DNA of 45,823 nt from Mesorhizobium sp. J18 (GTDB taxonomy: Bacteria; Pseudomonadota; Alphaproteobacteria; Rhizobiales; Rhizobiaceae), in the NCBI RefSeq assembly GCF_007829525.1, contig NZ_VLJP01000011.1:28874-74696 (forward strand), in the 5' to 3' direction. Position numbers and translations under genes: made by a program. The notes under the pieces are model-generated. The model searched no databases. It was not told the DNA's origin and saw only the letters and a program-made list of their open reading frames with translations. This document shows positions 1-7,630 of this stretch, piece by piece (position 1 is the first letter of the stretch; the number at the start of each line of letters is the position of its first letter).

Positions 1-722
1 CCGCCGGTGCCTCAATCATGGCGACCGGGCTGGAGGATGAGCGAGGCCGGGCACTGGCGGACCGTCTCGGCGAAAATGTTGCCTATGCCCGTCTTGACCT
101 GCGCGATGATGCCGGGATCGAGGCGGCGCTTTCACAATGCGTGGCCCGTTTCGGTCGGCTCGACATCATCGTGAACTGCGCCTGCTCCTATCTCGATGCC
201 GGGCTTGAGACTTCGCGTGAGGACTGGCTGGCCTCGCTCGACGTCAACATCGTCGGCCCGGCGATTCTCACGCAGAAGGCTTTGCCCCATCTGACGAAGC
301 CGGGCGGCGTGATCGTCAATATCGGCAGCATCGGCGGCAAATATGGCAGCCAGGCACGCGGTGCCTATGCTGCCGGCAAGGCTGCTCTCATGCAGTTCAC
401 CCGTACGGCCGCGGCGGCGCTCGGCCCCATGGGAATCCGCGCCGTCACCGTGTCGCCGGGATGGACCTGGACGCCCGCATTCGAAACGATCACGGATGGC
501 GACCAGGATCGTGCCGACCGTGCCTGCGCGGAGGTCACGCCGCTGGGCCGCATCGGGCGGATGGAGGAAATCGCGAATGTCGTCGCCTTCGCCTGCTCGG
601 ACGAGGCTTCCTGGGTCAATGGCTGCGATCTTGCAGTGGATGGCGGCTATTCTGCCATCGGTCCGGACCAGGGACGCGGCCCCGTTCACTGGTCGAAACG
701 TGCCGGTTCGGGAGCAAAATAA
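1..722 (+). CDS. SDR family oxidoreductase, 5'-truncated by the window edge
   Basis: NAD(P)-dependent short-chain dehydrogenase/reductase. The reading frame is open to the left edge and the first visible residues read AGASIMATG, so the start codon and the TGxxxGxG nucleotide loop lie outside the window; the ATG at 18 is internal. Visible family marks are a DLRDD acidic stretch, the N-x-A region (NCACSY, a variant of NNAG), a catalytic Ser in IGSIGG, and the YxxxK pair in YAAGKAAL, followed by the SPGW segment and a VDGGY C-terminal motif. It looks catalytically complete. The racemase-like gene follows after 5 bp, so the two are probably one transcript that begins upstream. The substrate cannot be read from sequence; by position it probably belongs to the adjoining catabolic island. 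Confidence 0.9.
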   Translation, partial: AGASIMATGLEDERGRALADRLGENVAYARLDLRDDAGIEAALSQCVARFGRLDIIVNCACSYLDAGLETSREDWLASLDVNIVGPAILTQKALPHLTKPGGVIVNIGSIGGKYGSQARGAYAAGKAALMQFTRTAAAALGPMGIRAVTVSPGWTWTPAFETITDGDQDRADRACAEVTPLGRIGRMEEIANVVAFACSDEASWVNGCDLAVDGGYSAIGPDQGRGPVHWSKRAGSGAK

Positions 723-727
723 GGGTC

Positions 728-1513
728 ATGAGGATATTCTGGCAGAGCTTCATCGATGAGACGGCGAGTCGTCCCTACATGGAACGCCTCCAGGCCTATC
801 TCAATTCGATCGCCGCTCCTGGCACCACGGTCGATGTCTTCGGCATCTCGCCGCCCGATCGAGATTTCGGCCGCCTCAGCGAATTCCGTTGCGCGATCAT
901 GGCCGTCGACAACGGCATCGCAGCCGAGGAGAAGGGCTATGACGCCTATGTCATGGGCCATTTTCAGGATCCGGGCCTCTATGAACTGCGCTCCGCCGTC
1001 CGCATTCCCGTTATCGGCGTCGGGGAGGCTACGCTGCTTGCCGCCTCGCAGCTTGGCCGGCGTCTCGGACTGGTGACGCTCGACCCGGTCTTCGAGAACT
1101 GGCATCGCGAGCAGGCAGACCGCTACGGCATCGGCGGCAGGGTGACTCACGTTACCGGTATGGCCTGCAAGCCGGAAGATTTCAGCGCCGCATTTGCCGG
1201 CGACGAGGAAGCACGCCAACGCATGCTTTCCGATTTCGCCGCCTGCGCGGCTCCCCTGGTGCGCGACGGCGCAGACGTCATCGTACCCGCGGGCGTGCTG
1301 CCCGGGCTTCTGCTTTGCTCCGAACATGCCTTCAGGATCGAGCACGCGCCGGTCATCAATTGCGCCGCCGTCGGGCTGAAAAGTGCCGAAATGTGGGGTC
1401 AGCTTCGCCAGCTCAACGGGCTGGAGCCCAGCCGTGGTCAGAGCTTTGCGCTGGCTCCCGAGCGTGCTCGGGAAGATTTCAAACGGCTGGTCCGCAAAGG
1501 ACGGGACGGCTGA
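728..1513 (+). CDS. Asp/Glu/hydantoin racemase superfamily protein lacking both catalytic Cys
   Basis: A 261-aa protein of the Asp/Glu/hydantoin racemase superfamily (two pseudo-symmetric Rossmann-like lobes; the family also includes arylmalonate decarboxylase and maleate isomerase). The start is ATG 728, 5 bp after the SDR stop; the longer in-frame reading upstream only overlaps the SDR. The landmarks align with hydantoin racemase (DPGLYELR, then IPVIGVGEA at about 93-101). However, the position of the first catalytic Cys is His78 (GHFQDPG), and the second (usually a GC motif) is PAG at 188-190. Cofactor-independent racemization with two thiols therefore looks impossible, and the protein may have another activity. 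Cys212 lies outside the canonical positions. Family assignment is firm; function is unknown. Confidence 0.85.
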   Translation: MRIFWQSFIDETASRPYMERLQAYLNSIAAPGTTVDVFGISPPDRDFGRLSEFRCAIMAVDNGIAAEEKGYDAYVMGHFQDPGLYELRSAVRIPVIGVGEATLLAASQLGRRLGLVTLDPVFENWHREQADRYGIGGRVTHVTGMACKPEDFSAAFAGDEEARQRMLSDFAACAAPLVRDGADVIVPAGVLPGLLLCSEHAFRIEHAPVINCAAVGLKSAEMWGQLRQLNGLEPSRGQSFALAPERAREDFKRLVRKGRDG

Positions 1514-1541
1514 GCCGCATTACACTGAAAAGGCAGGGCAC

Positions 1542-1967
1542 ATGACACCGGAAAAGATTCTCTACGAAGCCGAAGTGAAAGCAACCGGCGGGCGCGACGG
1601 GAAGGCGGAAAGCACTGACGGAACATTCTCGGTCAATCTTTCGGTCCCGAAAGGGCTCGGCGGCCCCGGCGGCGAAGGAACCAATCCAGAGCAGCTTTTC
1701 GCCGCGGGCTATGCGGCCTGTTTCCTCGGTGCGGTCAAGCTGGTGGCGCGCAACCGCAAGATCCCGGTTCCCGATGAGACATCGGTGACGGCGAAGGTCG
1801 GCATCGGGCCAGTCGCGGTCGGTTATGCGCTCGCCGTCGAACTCACGCTTTCCCTGCCGGGCGTGGACCGGACCGTCGGGGAAGAAATCCTCGCCGGCGC
1901 GCATGAGCGCTGCCCTTATTCCAATGCCACGCGCGGCAATGTCGATGTGAAGCTGACGCTCGCCTGA
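1542..1967 (+). CDS. ohr: Organic hydroperoxide resistance protein, OsmC/Ohr family
   Basis: A 141-aa thiol peroxidase of the Ohr subfamily, which reduces organic and fatty-acid hydroperoxides in the cytosol with lipoyl or dithiol reductants. The two redox cysteines are visible in their usual settings: AAGYAACFLGA (about residue 57) and the C-terminal HERCPYSNATRGN. The N-terminal GGRDGKAES and the LSVPKGLGGPGG loop are also typical of Ohr rather than OsmC. Length matches the family. The start is ATG 1542; the open frame extends upstream only into the preceding gene. It lies 28 bp after the racemase-like gene and is probably cotranscribed. No OhrR-type regulator is adjacent, although MarR genes lie further right. 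Confidence 0.9.
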   Translation: MTPEKILYEAEVKATGGRDGKAESTDGTFSVNLSVPKGLGGPGGEGTNPEQLFAAGYAACFLGAVKLVARNRKIPVPDETSVTAKVGIGPVAVGYALAVELTLSLPGVDRTVGEEILAGAHERCPYSNATRGNVDVKLTLA

Positions 1968-1975
1968 ACAGCAGG

Positions 1976-2014
1976 CGTACCGGCAGGTACGGTCTGAATC
2001 CTTGGAAAACAAGG
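1976..2014 (+). repeat. Two small hairpins after ohr
   Basis: Two short inverted repeats follow the ohr stop. CGTACC/GGTACG (1976-1981 with 1986-1991) has a 4-nt loop, and CCTTG/CAAGG (2000-2004 with 2010-2014) has a GAAAA loop followed by CTTTGT. Neither has a long T run. They may assist termination or mRNA 3'-end stability in the gap between convergent transcription units. Confidence 0.4.
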
Positions 2015-2023
2015 CTTTGTGCA

Positions 2024-2047
2024 GGAGCGTACCGGTGAGTACGCTCC
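2024..2047. terminator. Terminator-like hairpin between convergent genes
   Basis: A perfect 9-bp inverted repeat, GGAGCGTAC / GTACGCTCC, with a 6-nt CGGTGA loop, lies between the ohr stop (1967) and the stop of the acyl-CoA ligase read from the other strand (2055). There is no strong T tract on either side, so a classic intrinsic terminator is not proven. The position and symmetry fit a bidirectional 3'-end element. Confidence 0.45.
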
Positions 2048-2054
2048 ATTCTGG

Positions 2055-3635
2055 TCATCGCACCGGGATGCCGTGTGCTTCCCTGTCCCAGGTTGCCGCC
2101 GTGACGCCACGCTCGCGCAGGACGAATTTCTGCAGCTTGCCGTTTTCGGTCGTCGGCAGGCTTTCCATCACCTCCAGATAACGCGGAATGGCGAAATAGG
2201 AGAGCTTCGGCCGGCAAAAGGCGATGAGCTCGGCCTCGTCGATCACGGCTCCGGGGGCGGCGACAAGAGCTGCCATCACCTCGTCCTCGCCCAGTTCGGA
2301 CCGTACGGGAAAGACGGCCGCGGCGGCGACCGCCGGATGGGCAAGCAGCACCTGCTCGACCTCGAAGGACGATATGTTCTCTCCGCGGCGCCGGATCGCG
2401 TCCTTCAGGCGATCGATGAAGCGGAAATCGCCATCCACGTCCTGCACGACGCGGTCGCCGGTATGGAACCAGAGGTTCCGCCAGGCCTCGACCGTCTTTT
2501 CCGGCATGCCGAAATAGCCGCTCGCAAAGGCGAAGGGCTCATCGGCGCGCAGCACGAGTTCGCCAGCCTCTCCGTGCGGCAGCTCGTTGTCATCCTCATC
2601 GACCACACGGGCATGGAAACCCTGCCGCACGCGTCCCATGGTTCCGGGCTTGCCTTCCGTGCCCCGGGCGACGACAAAATTGGTTTCCGTCGAGCCGTAG
2701 CCCTCCACGAGATCGAAGCCGAAGCGCTCGCGGAAGGGCGCGTGGAACTCTGCCGGCACGCCTGGGCCAAGCGCGATCCGCACTGAATGCGCCCGGTCGA
2801 GCGGCGTTTCGGGACGCGACAGCAGGATCGGCACCATGGCGCCGAGCAGATAGGTCGCCGTGGCCTTGTTTTCGGCCACCGCCGGCCACAGACCCGAAGC
2901 GGAGAAGCGCTTGCCTATGATCACCGTCGAGCCAGTAAGCAGCGCCTGATAGACCGTATTGAGCGCATTAACGTGGAAAAGCGGCAAGGTCGTATAAAGC
3001 CGCTCCGCCTGGCCAAGGCCGAGGATGTCGGCGGTGTTCGCCCCCCACCAGAAAAGCTGGGCATGGGGACAACAGACGCCTTTGGACGGTCCCGTCGTGC
3101 CGGAAGTGTAGATGATGGCAATCAGATCGCCTGGGCGCAGGGCCGCCGCGTCGATCCTTCCCTCTGCAACAGGCATCGGCACGGCCATGGGCGGAGCCGG
3201 CACTGTCTCCCCGATCAGCCAGATCCTCTCGACCGCGAGGGCGCTGAAATCCAGCGTGTCGAGTGCCGGGCAAAGCGCGTCCTCGATGACGAGAAGGCGC
3301 GCACCGCAATTGGAAAGGATGTGCTGGAGTTGCATGCCGCGCGAGGATATGTTGATCGGCACGGCGACCGCACCGAGCCAGGCGCAGCCTAAGAACACCT
3401 CCAGAAATTCCAAGCGGTTGGAGACCATCAGGGCAACGCGATCCCCGGTTTCGACGCCCGCCACTTTCAGCGCATGTGCCCGTCGCGCAGCGACCGTGAC
3501 GGCCTCGGCATAGGTCCAGGAACCCTCGTCGAAGGTGACAAGCGTGCGATTGCCGAACCGCTCGGCCTGTCCGACCAGCAATGCCGGCAGGGCGCGCGGC
3601 ATATCGGCCCAGCGGTTCGGTTCAGTCTGGGTCAA
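2055..3635 (-). CDS. Acyl-CoA ligase, AMP-forming (CaiC-like)
   Basis: A 526-aa member of the ANL superfamily: it activates a carboxylic acid to acyl-AMP, then transfers it to CoA. Visible motifs are the P-loop YTSGTTGPSKG (about 170-180), the A5 motif GYGSTET, the A7 motif FHTGDRV, the A8 hinge DRLKDAIRRRGENIS, and the A10 catalytic lysine in TTENGKLQK. All active-site elements are present. The start is TTG 3635, preceded by GGAGG at good spacing; the first in-frame ATG is 33 bp downstream. It is the last gene of the long minus-strand operon, 15 bp after the SDR. The substrate is unknown; in this context an aromatic or indolic acid, or a product of its breakdown, is plausible. Confidence 0.88.
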   Translation of the reverse strand: MTQTEPNRWADMPRALPALLVGQAERFGNRTLVTFDEGSWTYAEAVTVAARRAHALKVAGVETGDRVALMVSNRLEFLEVFLGCAWLGAVAVPINISSRGMQLQHILSNCGARLLVIEDALCPALDTLDFSALAVERIWLIGETVPAPPMAVPMPVAEGRIDAAALRPGDLIAIIYTSGTTGPSKGVCCPHAQLFWWGANTADILGLGQAERLYTTLPLFHVNALNTVYQALLTGSTVIIGKRFSASGLWPAVAENKATATYLLGAMVPILLSRPETPLDRAHSVRIALGPGVPAEFHAPFRERFGFDLVEGYGSTETNFVVARGTEGKPGTMGRVRQGFHARVVDEDDNELPHGEAGELVLRADEPFAFASGYFGMPEKTVEAWRNLWFHTGDRVVQDVDGDFRFIDRLKDAIRRRGENISSFEVEQVLLAHPAVAAAAVFPVRSELGEDEVMAALVAAPGAVIDEAELIAFCRPKLSYFAIPRYLEVMESLPTTENGKLQKFVLRERGVTAATWDREAHGIPVR

Positions 3636-3650
3636 ATCCGCCTCCGCCCT

Positions 3651-4382
3651 TCACAACGACAGGCCGCCAAGACTGCCGCCGCCGCAGACGAAAAGCACCT
3701 GCCCCGTCACGAAGCCGGCTTCGGGCTCGGCGAAGAACAGCACCGCCCGCGACACGTCCTCGACCGTACCTAGCCGGCGCACCGGCAACTGGTCGGCAAT
3801 CTTCTGTTCCCGCTCGGAGCCCTTGGGCACGATGCCCCAGAAATTGTCCGTCAGGATCGGTCCCGGTGCCACGACATTGACCGTGATGCCGTCCGGACCG
3901 AGCTCCAGCGCCCAGGTACGTGCCATGCCGTGCACGGCCGCCTTGGTTGCAGAATAGGCCGTACGCGTCGGTACGCCCATGGAGGCCCGCGAAGTGACGA
4001 AGACGACGCGGCCGAAGCCCCGCTCCCGCATGCCCGGAACAAGCGCCTGCGTCAGGATCATCGGCGAGGTGACATGCAGGCGGGTAAGCCCGTCGATCTC
4101 TTCCGGCTTCACATCCTCGAGAAGGTTCGGCCAGACCAGCCCGGCATTGTGGATGATATGGGTGACCTTGCGGCGTCCGGCGATATCCTTCGCCACAGCC
4201 GCGGTTTCGGCCTCGTCAAGAAGATCGACCGGGACCGTCTCGAAACGCTCATGGGTGAAGTCCGGCGCGCGGCGGGAAAGGCCGATGACATGCCAGCCGC
4301 GATCGAGCATGCGGCGAGCAAGGTCGAGCCCGATCCCGGAACTCGTTCCCGTGACAACGGCGGTGAAATCCCTGTCGCTCAT
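3651..4382 (-). CDS. SDR family oxidoreductase
   Basis: A 243-aa classical short-chain dehydrogenase. The NAD(P) loop TGTSSGIG is at about residues 10-17, NAG is in HNAGLVWP, the catalytic Ser is in VTSRASMG, YSATKAAVHG supplies Tyr and Lys, and the C-terminus has a VCGGGS motif. The start is ATG 4382, only 1 bp after the cyclase stop; the open frame extends 31 codons upstream but would run into the cyclase gene. It is catalytically complete, unlike the SDR half of the DUF35 fusion two genes upstream. In the operon it could reduce or oxidise a hydroxy/keto intermediate such as dioxindole/isatin, but this is inference. Confidence 0.9.
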   Translation of the reverse strand: MSDRDFTAVVTGTSSGIGLDLARRMLDRGWHVIGLSRRAPDFTHERFETVPVDLLDEAETAAVAKDIAGRRKVTHIIHNAGLVWPNLLEDVKPEEIDGLTRLHVTSPMILTQALVPGMRERGFGRVVFVTSRASMGVPTRTAYSATKAAVHGMARTWALELGPDGITVNVVAPGPILTDNFWGIVPKGSEREQKIADQLPVRRLGTVEDVSRAVLFFAEPEAGFVTGQVLFVCGGGSLGGLSL

Positions 4383-4383
4383 G

Positions 4384-5208
4384 TCAGCTCTTCCGTGCCT
4401 TGCCGTCTGCCGGCACCAGCGCCAGAACACGCAGCGGGCTGCCCGAGCCGTGCCGTATTTTGAGTGGTGCGGCAAAGATCACGGCGCCGCGCGGCGGCAG
4501 GCGGTCAAGGCTGGCCAAGCATTGCAGTCCGTAGCGCCCGTTGCCATGCAGGATGTAGTGGGCCGGATAGGGCGGGCTCAGATGGCTGCCCTGCCCGCTG
4601 TCGGTGCCGACCGTCTCCGTGCCGAAACCGATGATGCCGCGCTCCTTCACCAGGAATTCCATGGCGTCGCTGTCCGGGCCAGGCGAATGGGCGCCATCCT
4701 CGCGCAAGTTGAGGTATTTCGCCGTGCCGAGATGCTTCGACCAGTCGGTGCGAAAGAGTACCCAGGTCCCGGCTTCGATCCGCCCGTGCCTGGCCTCCCA
4801 TTCCTCGATATGGGCGCGCGTCAGCAGGAAATCCTCGTCGGCCGCACTTTCCTTCGAGAAATCGAGCACCACCGCCGGGCCGATCAGTTTCTCCGGCGGG
4901 ATCGAATCCACCGTTCCGTCGGTGAGGTTGCGGCCGGAAATCCAATGCGCCGGGGCATCGAAATGGGTCCCGGCATGCTCGCTCATGGAGATGTTGTTCC
5001 AGTACCAGCCCGGTCCACGGCTGTCGTAGCGCGACACCTCCTCGATCCGGAAAGGCTGGCATTGCCCAAATTCCGGCGGCAGGACCATGACCGGGAAATC
5101 CGGCGACAGAGTGTGCGTCAGGTCAACGACCTCTACGCCGCCGTCCCGCATGCCGGCGACCAGCGCGCCGAGCAGGTCGGCACCTTTGGCGATTGCCGCA
5201 TCCGTCAT
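4384..5208 (-). CDS. Cyclase family metal-dependent hydrolase, isatin-hydrolase-like
   Basis: A 274-aa member of the cyclase family (PF04199), which contains kynurenine formamidase and isatin hydrolase, Mn/Zn-dependent enzymes that open cyclic or linear amides. The metal-binding signature HAGTHFDAPAHW is at residues 78-89 (His78, His82, Asp84, His88). An aromatic-rich segment (GWYWNN) precedes it and a conserved C-terminal block (YGLQCLASLDRLPP...PLKI) follows. Its start overlaps the stop of the DUF35-SDR gene by 4 bp (ATGA). Next to a Rieske dioxygenase, a CoA ligase and an IorAB pair, hydrolysis of isatin to isatinate is the most economical role, but kynurenine-formamidase-like activity on another amide cannot be excluded. 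Confidence 0.85.
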   Translation of the reverse strand: MTDAAIAKGADLLGALVAGMRDGGVEVVDLTHTLSPDFPVMVLPPEFGQCQPFRIEEVSRYDSRGPGWYWNNISMSEHAGTHFDAPAHWISGRNLTDGTVDSIPPEKLIGPAVVLDFSKESAADEDFLLTRAHIEEWEARHGRIEAGTWVLFRTDWSKHLGTAKYLNLREDGAHSPGPDSDAMEFLVKERGIIGFGTETVGTDSGQGSHLSPPYPAHYILHGNGRYGLQCLASLDRLPPRGAVIFAAPLKIRHGSGSPLRVLALVPADGKARKS

Positions 5209-6446
5209 AGGCCAAGCTCCCTTTCCAGCACTTTGGGATCGTCGAGGAAGCGTTCGGCCACATCCTTGGCGACATCGCCCACGAAAGTCTCCTCAATGCC
5301 TTCCTCAAGCGCGGTGACGACCGCGCGGGCGATCTGCGAAGGCTGGACCTTCGGCGGCGGAACATGCTGACGCCAGTCGTCCTCCAGCGGTCCCGTAAAG
5401 ACGCTCAGGACACGCACGCCACCCGGCCTCAGTTCCGCTCGCAGACATTGCAGCAGCGAATGGCGCGCGGCGGCACTTGCCGAATAGAAGCCGAAGGACG
5501 GTATGTTGGCGAGCGCATAGACGGGAAGGATATCGACCAATGCGGCAGCCGAATTCGTCCCGTCGGCACCACGGGCGCGCATGCCGGGGCCGAAGGCCTG
5601 CGCCAGTCGCTGCAGGCCGAAAACATTGACATCGAACGCGTCGCGGGCCGTCACCACGCTGCCGGGCGCCAGCAGACCGCCGGGGCGCACATAGTCTGCC
5701 GTGTTGACCAGAATGTCGGTCTTGCCGCCGATCTCGCCGCAAAGCTCGGTAACGGAGGTGGTGTCCGTGATGTCGAGCGGCATGATCTCGACCTTCGGGA
5801 TCGCGGCCAGCTCCTTCTCGCCCGGGAACGGCTTCCAGGGCTCGGCAATACCTACAAAGATGATCGAGGCGCCGGCCTTGGAAAGGGCCGCCGCAACGGC
5901 CTGACCGACCGCGCTTCTGCCGTCCGTCACCAGTGCCCGCCGATGCTTCGGGCTTGCCGTCAGTTCGCGATATTGCACATCGTCCGCCATATTCTCGGTC
6001 TCCTGTGCAGGCAGCGCCATCATCACCGCATTGCCGCTCTTGTCGAGCTTCGCCGTCATGCGCACGCGCGACAGCACCTCCACGTCGCCATGCAGATGCG
6101 CCACCACGGACGGGCCGCAGTCGAGCCGCACGGTGCCGACGCGCCAGGGCATGCGCTGGCGGAAATAGAGGTCCGGGGTCGTATGCACCCTGGTCTCTGC
6201 GATCACTTCGCCGCCGTCATCGACCGGCCGGAAGCGCAAATTGATTGACAGGCATTTCGGACAGGCATCGCGCGGCGGATAGGCGATCGTTCCGCATAAC
6301 TCACAATGCTGGAGCGCAAAGACGCCGCGCGCGGCCATGGCCGACAGTTCGAGCGAGGCACGGCTGCGCTGGATCGGCGGCAATTCGGGCGGCCGGGTAA
6401 CCTTCTGCGGGTCCTTCCTGGGCGGCGGCGCGATGGGAGTGGTCAT
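5205..6446 (-). CDS. DUF35/OB-fold zinc-ribbon protein fused to a degenerate SDR domain
   Basis: A 413-aa two-domain protein. Residues about 30-150 form a DUF35-type module: a rubredoxin-like zinc ribbon with Cys48, Cys51, Cys62 and Cys65 (CELC...CPKC), then an OB-fold (VGTVRLDCGPSVVAHL). Residues about 165-413 form a Rossmann SDR domain whose active site is lost: the Tyr is present (Tyr321 in FYSASAAAR), but the essential Lys four residues later is Ala325, NAG reads NTA, the catalytic Ser is replaced in VDILPVY, and the nucleotide loop reads TDGRSAVGQ. The start is ATG 6446, overlapping the thiolase-like stop (ATGA). DUF35 proteins typically pair with thiolase-like proteins, here the gene immediately upstream. 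The SDR half is probably structural or a ligand scaffold. Confidence 0.88.
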   Translation of the reverse strand: MTTPIAPPPRKDPQKVTRPPELPPIQRSRASLELSAMAARGVFALQHCELCGTIAYPPRDACPKCLSINLRFRPVDDGGEVIAETRVHTTPDLYFRQRMPWRVGTVRLDCGPSVVAHLHGDVEVLSRVRMTAKLDKSGNAVMMALPAQETENMADDVQYRELTASPKHRRALVTDGRSAVGQAVAAALSKAGASIIFVGIAEPWKPFPGEKELAAIPKVEIMPLDITDTTSVTELCGEIGGKTDILVNTADYVRPGGLLAPGSVVTARDAFDVNVFGLQRLAQAFGPGMRARGADGTNSAAALVDILPVYALANIPSFGFYSASAAARHSLLQCLRAELRPGGVRVLSVFTGPLEDDWRQHVPPPKVQPSQIARAVVTALEEGIEETFVGDVAKDVAERFLDDPKVLERELGL

Positions 6447-7630
6447 GCCTGCACCCCCTGGAGAATAGCCGCGCCCGAGCACAGCCCGCGATCATAGTTG
6501 ATCATACCGAAGCCGGAGGCCAGCGCCGTCCGCGCGCCTGCCACCTGGGCCGAAAGTGATTGCCGTGTCACCTGCCGCAGCACCTCGACCAGGCCGAGAT
6601 AACCCCCGGCTGCCCCTGCCTGGCCGGCGGATAGCTGGCCGCCGGACGTGTTTTGCGGGAAACTGCCATAGGCGGTGAAGTCATGCGAGCGGACGAAATC
6701 CGGCCCCTCGCCCTTCTTGCAGAAGCCGAGATCCTCGAACTGCATCATCACGATGACCGGATAGTCGTCATAGGTCGCCACGACGTCGATATCGTCCGGC
6801 GAGACGCCTGCGATCGCGTAGAGTTCATCGACATCCATCGCCCAGCCGCCGCGATACTGGATCGGGTCGTCCGGGAAAGCATTATGACGTTCGATGGCTG
6901 ACAGGAGATTGGCATAGGGGAGTCCCAGGTCCTGTGCGATATCAACCGTCGTGACCAGGAAGGCCTCCGCCCCCGCACAAGGCATGACACAGTCGAAAAG
7001 ATGGATCGGATCGGCGATCGGCCGCGCGTTCAGATAGTCCTCCAGCGTCAGCGGCTTCTTCATGATGGCATGGGGATAGGTCAGCGCGTTCTTGCGCTGG
7101 GCGACACAGATCTTGCCGAAATCCTCCCGCGTGGCACCATAGGTGCGCATATAGTGGTCCGTCAGCAGCGCGAAGGACCCGTTGGGGCCGCCATAGCCAT
7201 AGGGATAGCTCGCATCCTGGGCGAAGCGGGAGAAGGACGAGAGCAGCTTACGGAAGGAATCCACCTGGTTCGCATCGCCCCCGACGCAGGCGACGATGGA
7301 GGCATCCCCCGCTTCCACGGCGCGCGCCGCCCGACGCAGGGCAACAACGGCGCTCGCCCCGCCCATCGGGATATTGTCGAGCCAGCGCGGCGTGAGTCCC
7401 AGATGCTGGGTCAGGCCGACGGCGGTATCCGGAACAAGCGTGAAGCTCGATACCGATAATCCATCGAGGTCGGCCGGCTGGATTCCCGCCCTTTGCGTCA
7501 GTTCCGAGAGAGCGCGGGCGATCCACCAATGGGCGCTTTCGATGGAGTAGCGCACATAAGGCACACTCACCGGAACGGCGACGGCGACATCGCGATAGCC
7601 ACGGTGTGGATTTCCTGGCCGGGGCGCCAT
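6443..7630 (-). CDS. Thiolase-like protein without nucleophilic Cys (Ltp2-type aldolase candidate)
   Basis: A 395-aa protein of the thiolase superfamily, SCP2/lipid-transfer-protein branch. The N-terminal region where a thiolase carries its nucleophilic Cys reads PMGGASAVVAL (about 88-98), with no Cys. The usual GHPxGASG His motif is replaced by TSGGQLSAGQAGAAGG (Gln337). A Cys remains at the far C-terminus (GLCSGAAIL). These are features of the Ltp2 class, which works with a DUF35 partner as a retro-aldolase on tertiary beta-hydroxyacyl-CoAs in steroid side-chain breakdown. Tyr287 in TYDDYP sits where I recall a catalytic Tyr in Ltp2. The DUF35 partner overlaps its stop. It is therefore probably a C-C lyase, not a beta-oxidation thiolase. 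Confidence 0.87.
   Translation of the reverse strand: MAPRPGNPHRGYRDVAVAVPVSVPYVRYSIESAHWWIARALSELTQRAGIQPADLDGLSVSSFTLVPDTAVGLTQHLGLTPRWLDNIPMGGASAVVALRRAARAVEAGDASIVACVGGDANQVDSFRKLLSSFSRFAQDASYPYGYGGPNGSFALLTDHYMRTYGATREDFGKICVAQRKNALTYPHAIMKKPLTLEDYLNARPIADPIHLFDCVMPCAGAEAFLVTTVDIAQDLGLPYANLLSAIERHNAFPDDPIQYRGGWAMDVDELYAIAGVSPDDIDVVATYDDYPVIVMMQFEDLGFCKKGEGPDFVRSHDFTAYGSFPQNTSGGQLSAGQAGAAGGYLGLVEVLRQVTRQSLSAQVAGARTALASGFGMINYDRGLCSGAAILQGVQA

Noticed and set aside
6443-7630. Reading the thiolase-like gene as an ordinary acetyl-CoA acyltransferase
   Set aside because: The nucleophilic Cys and the GHP His motif are absent, and a DUF35 partner is adjacent.
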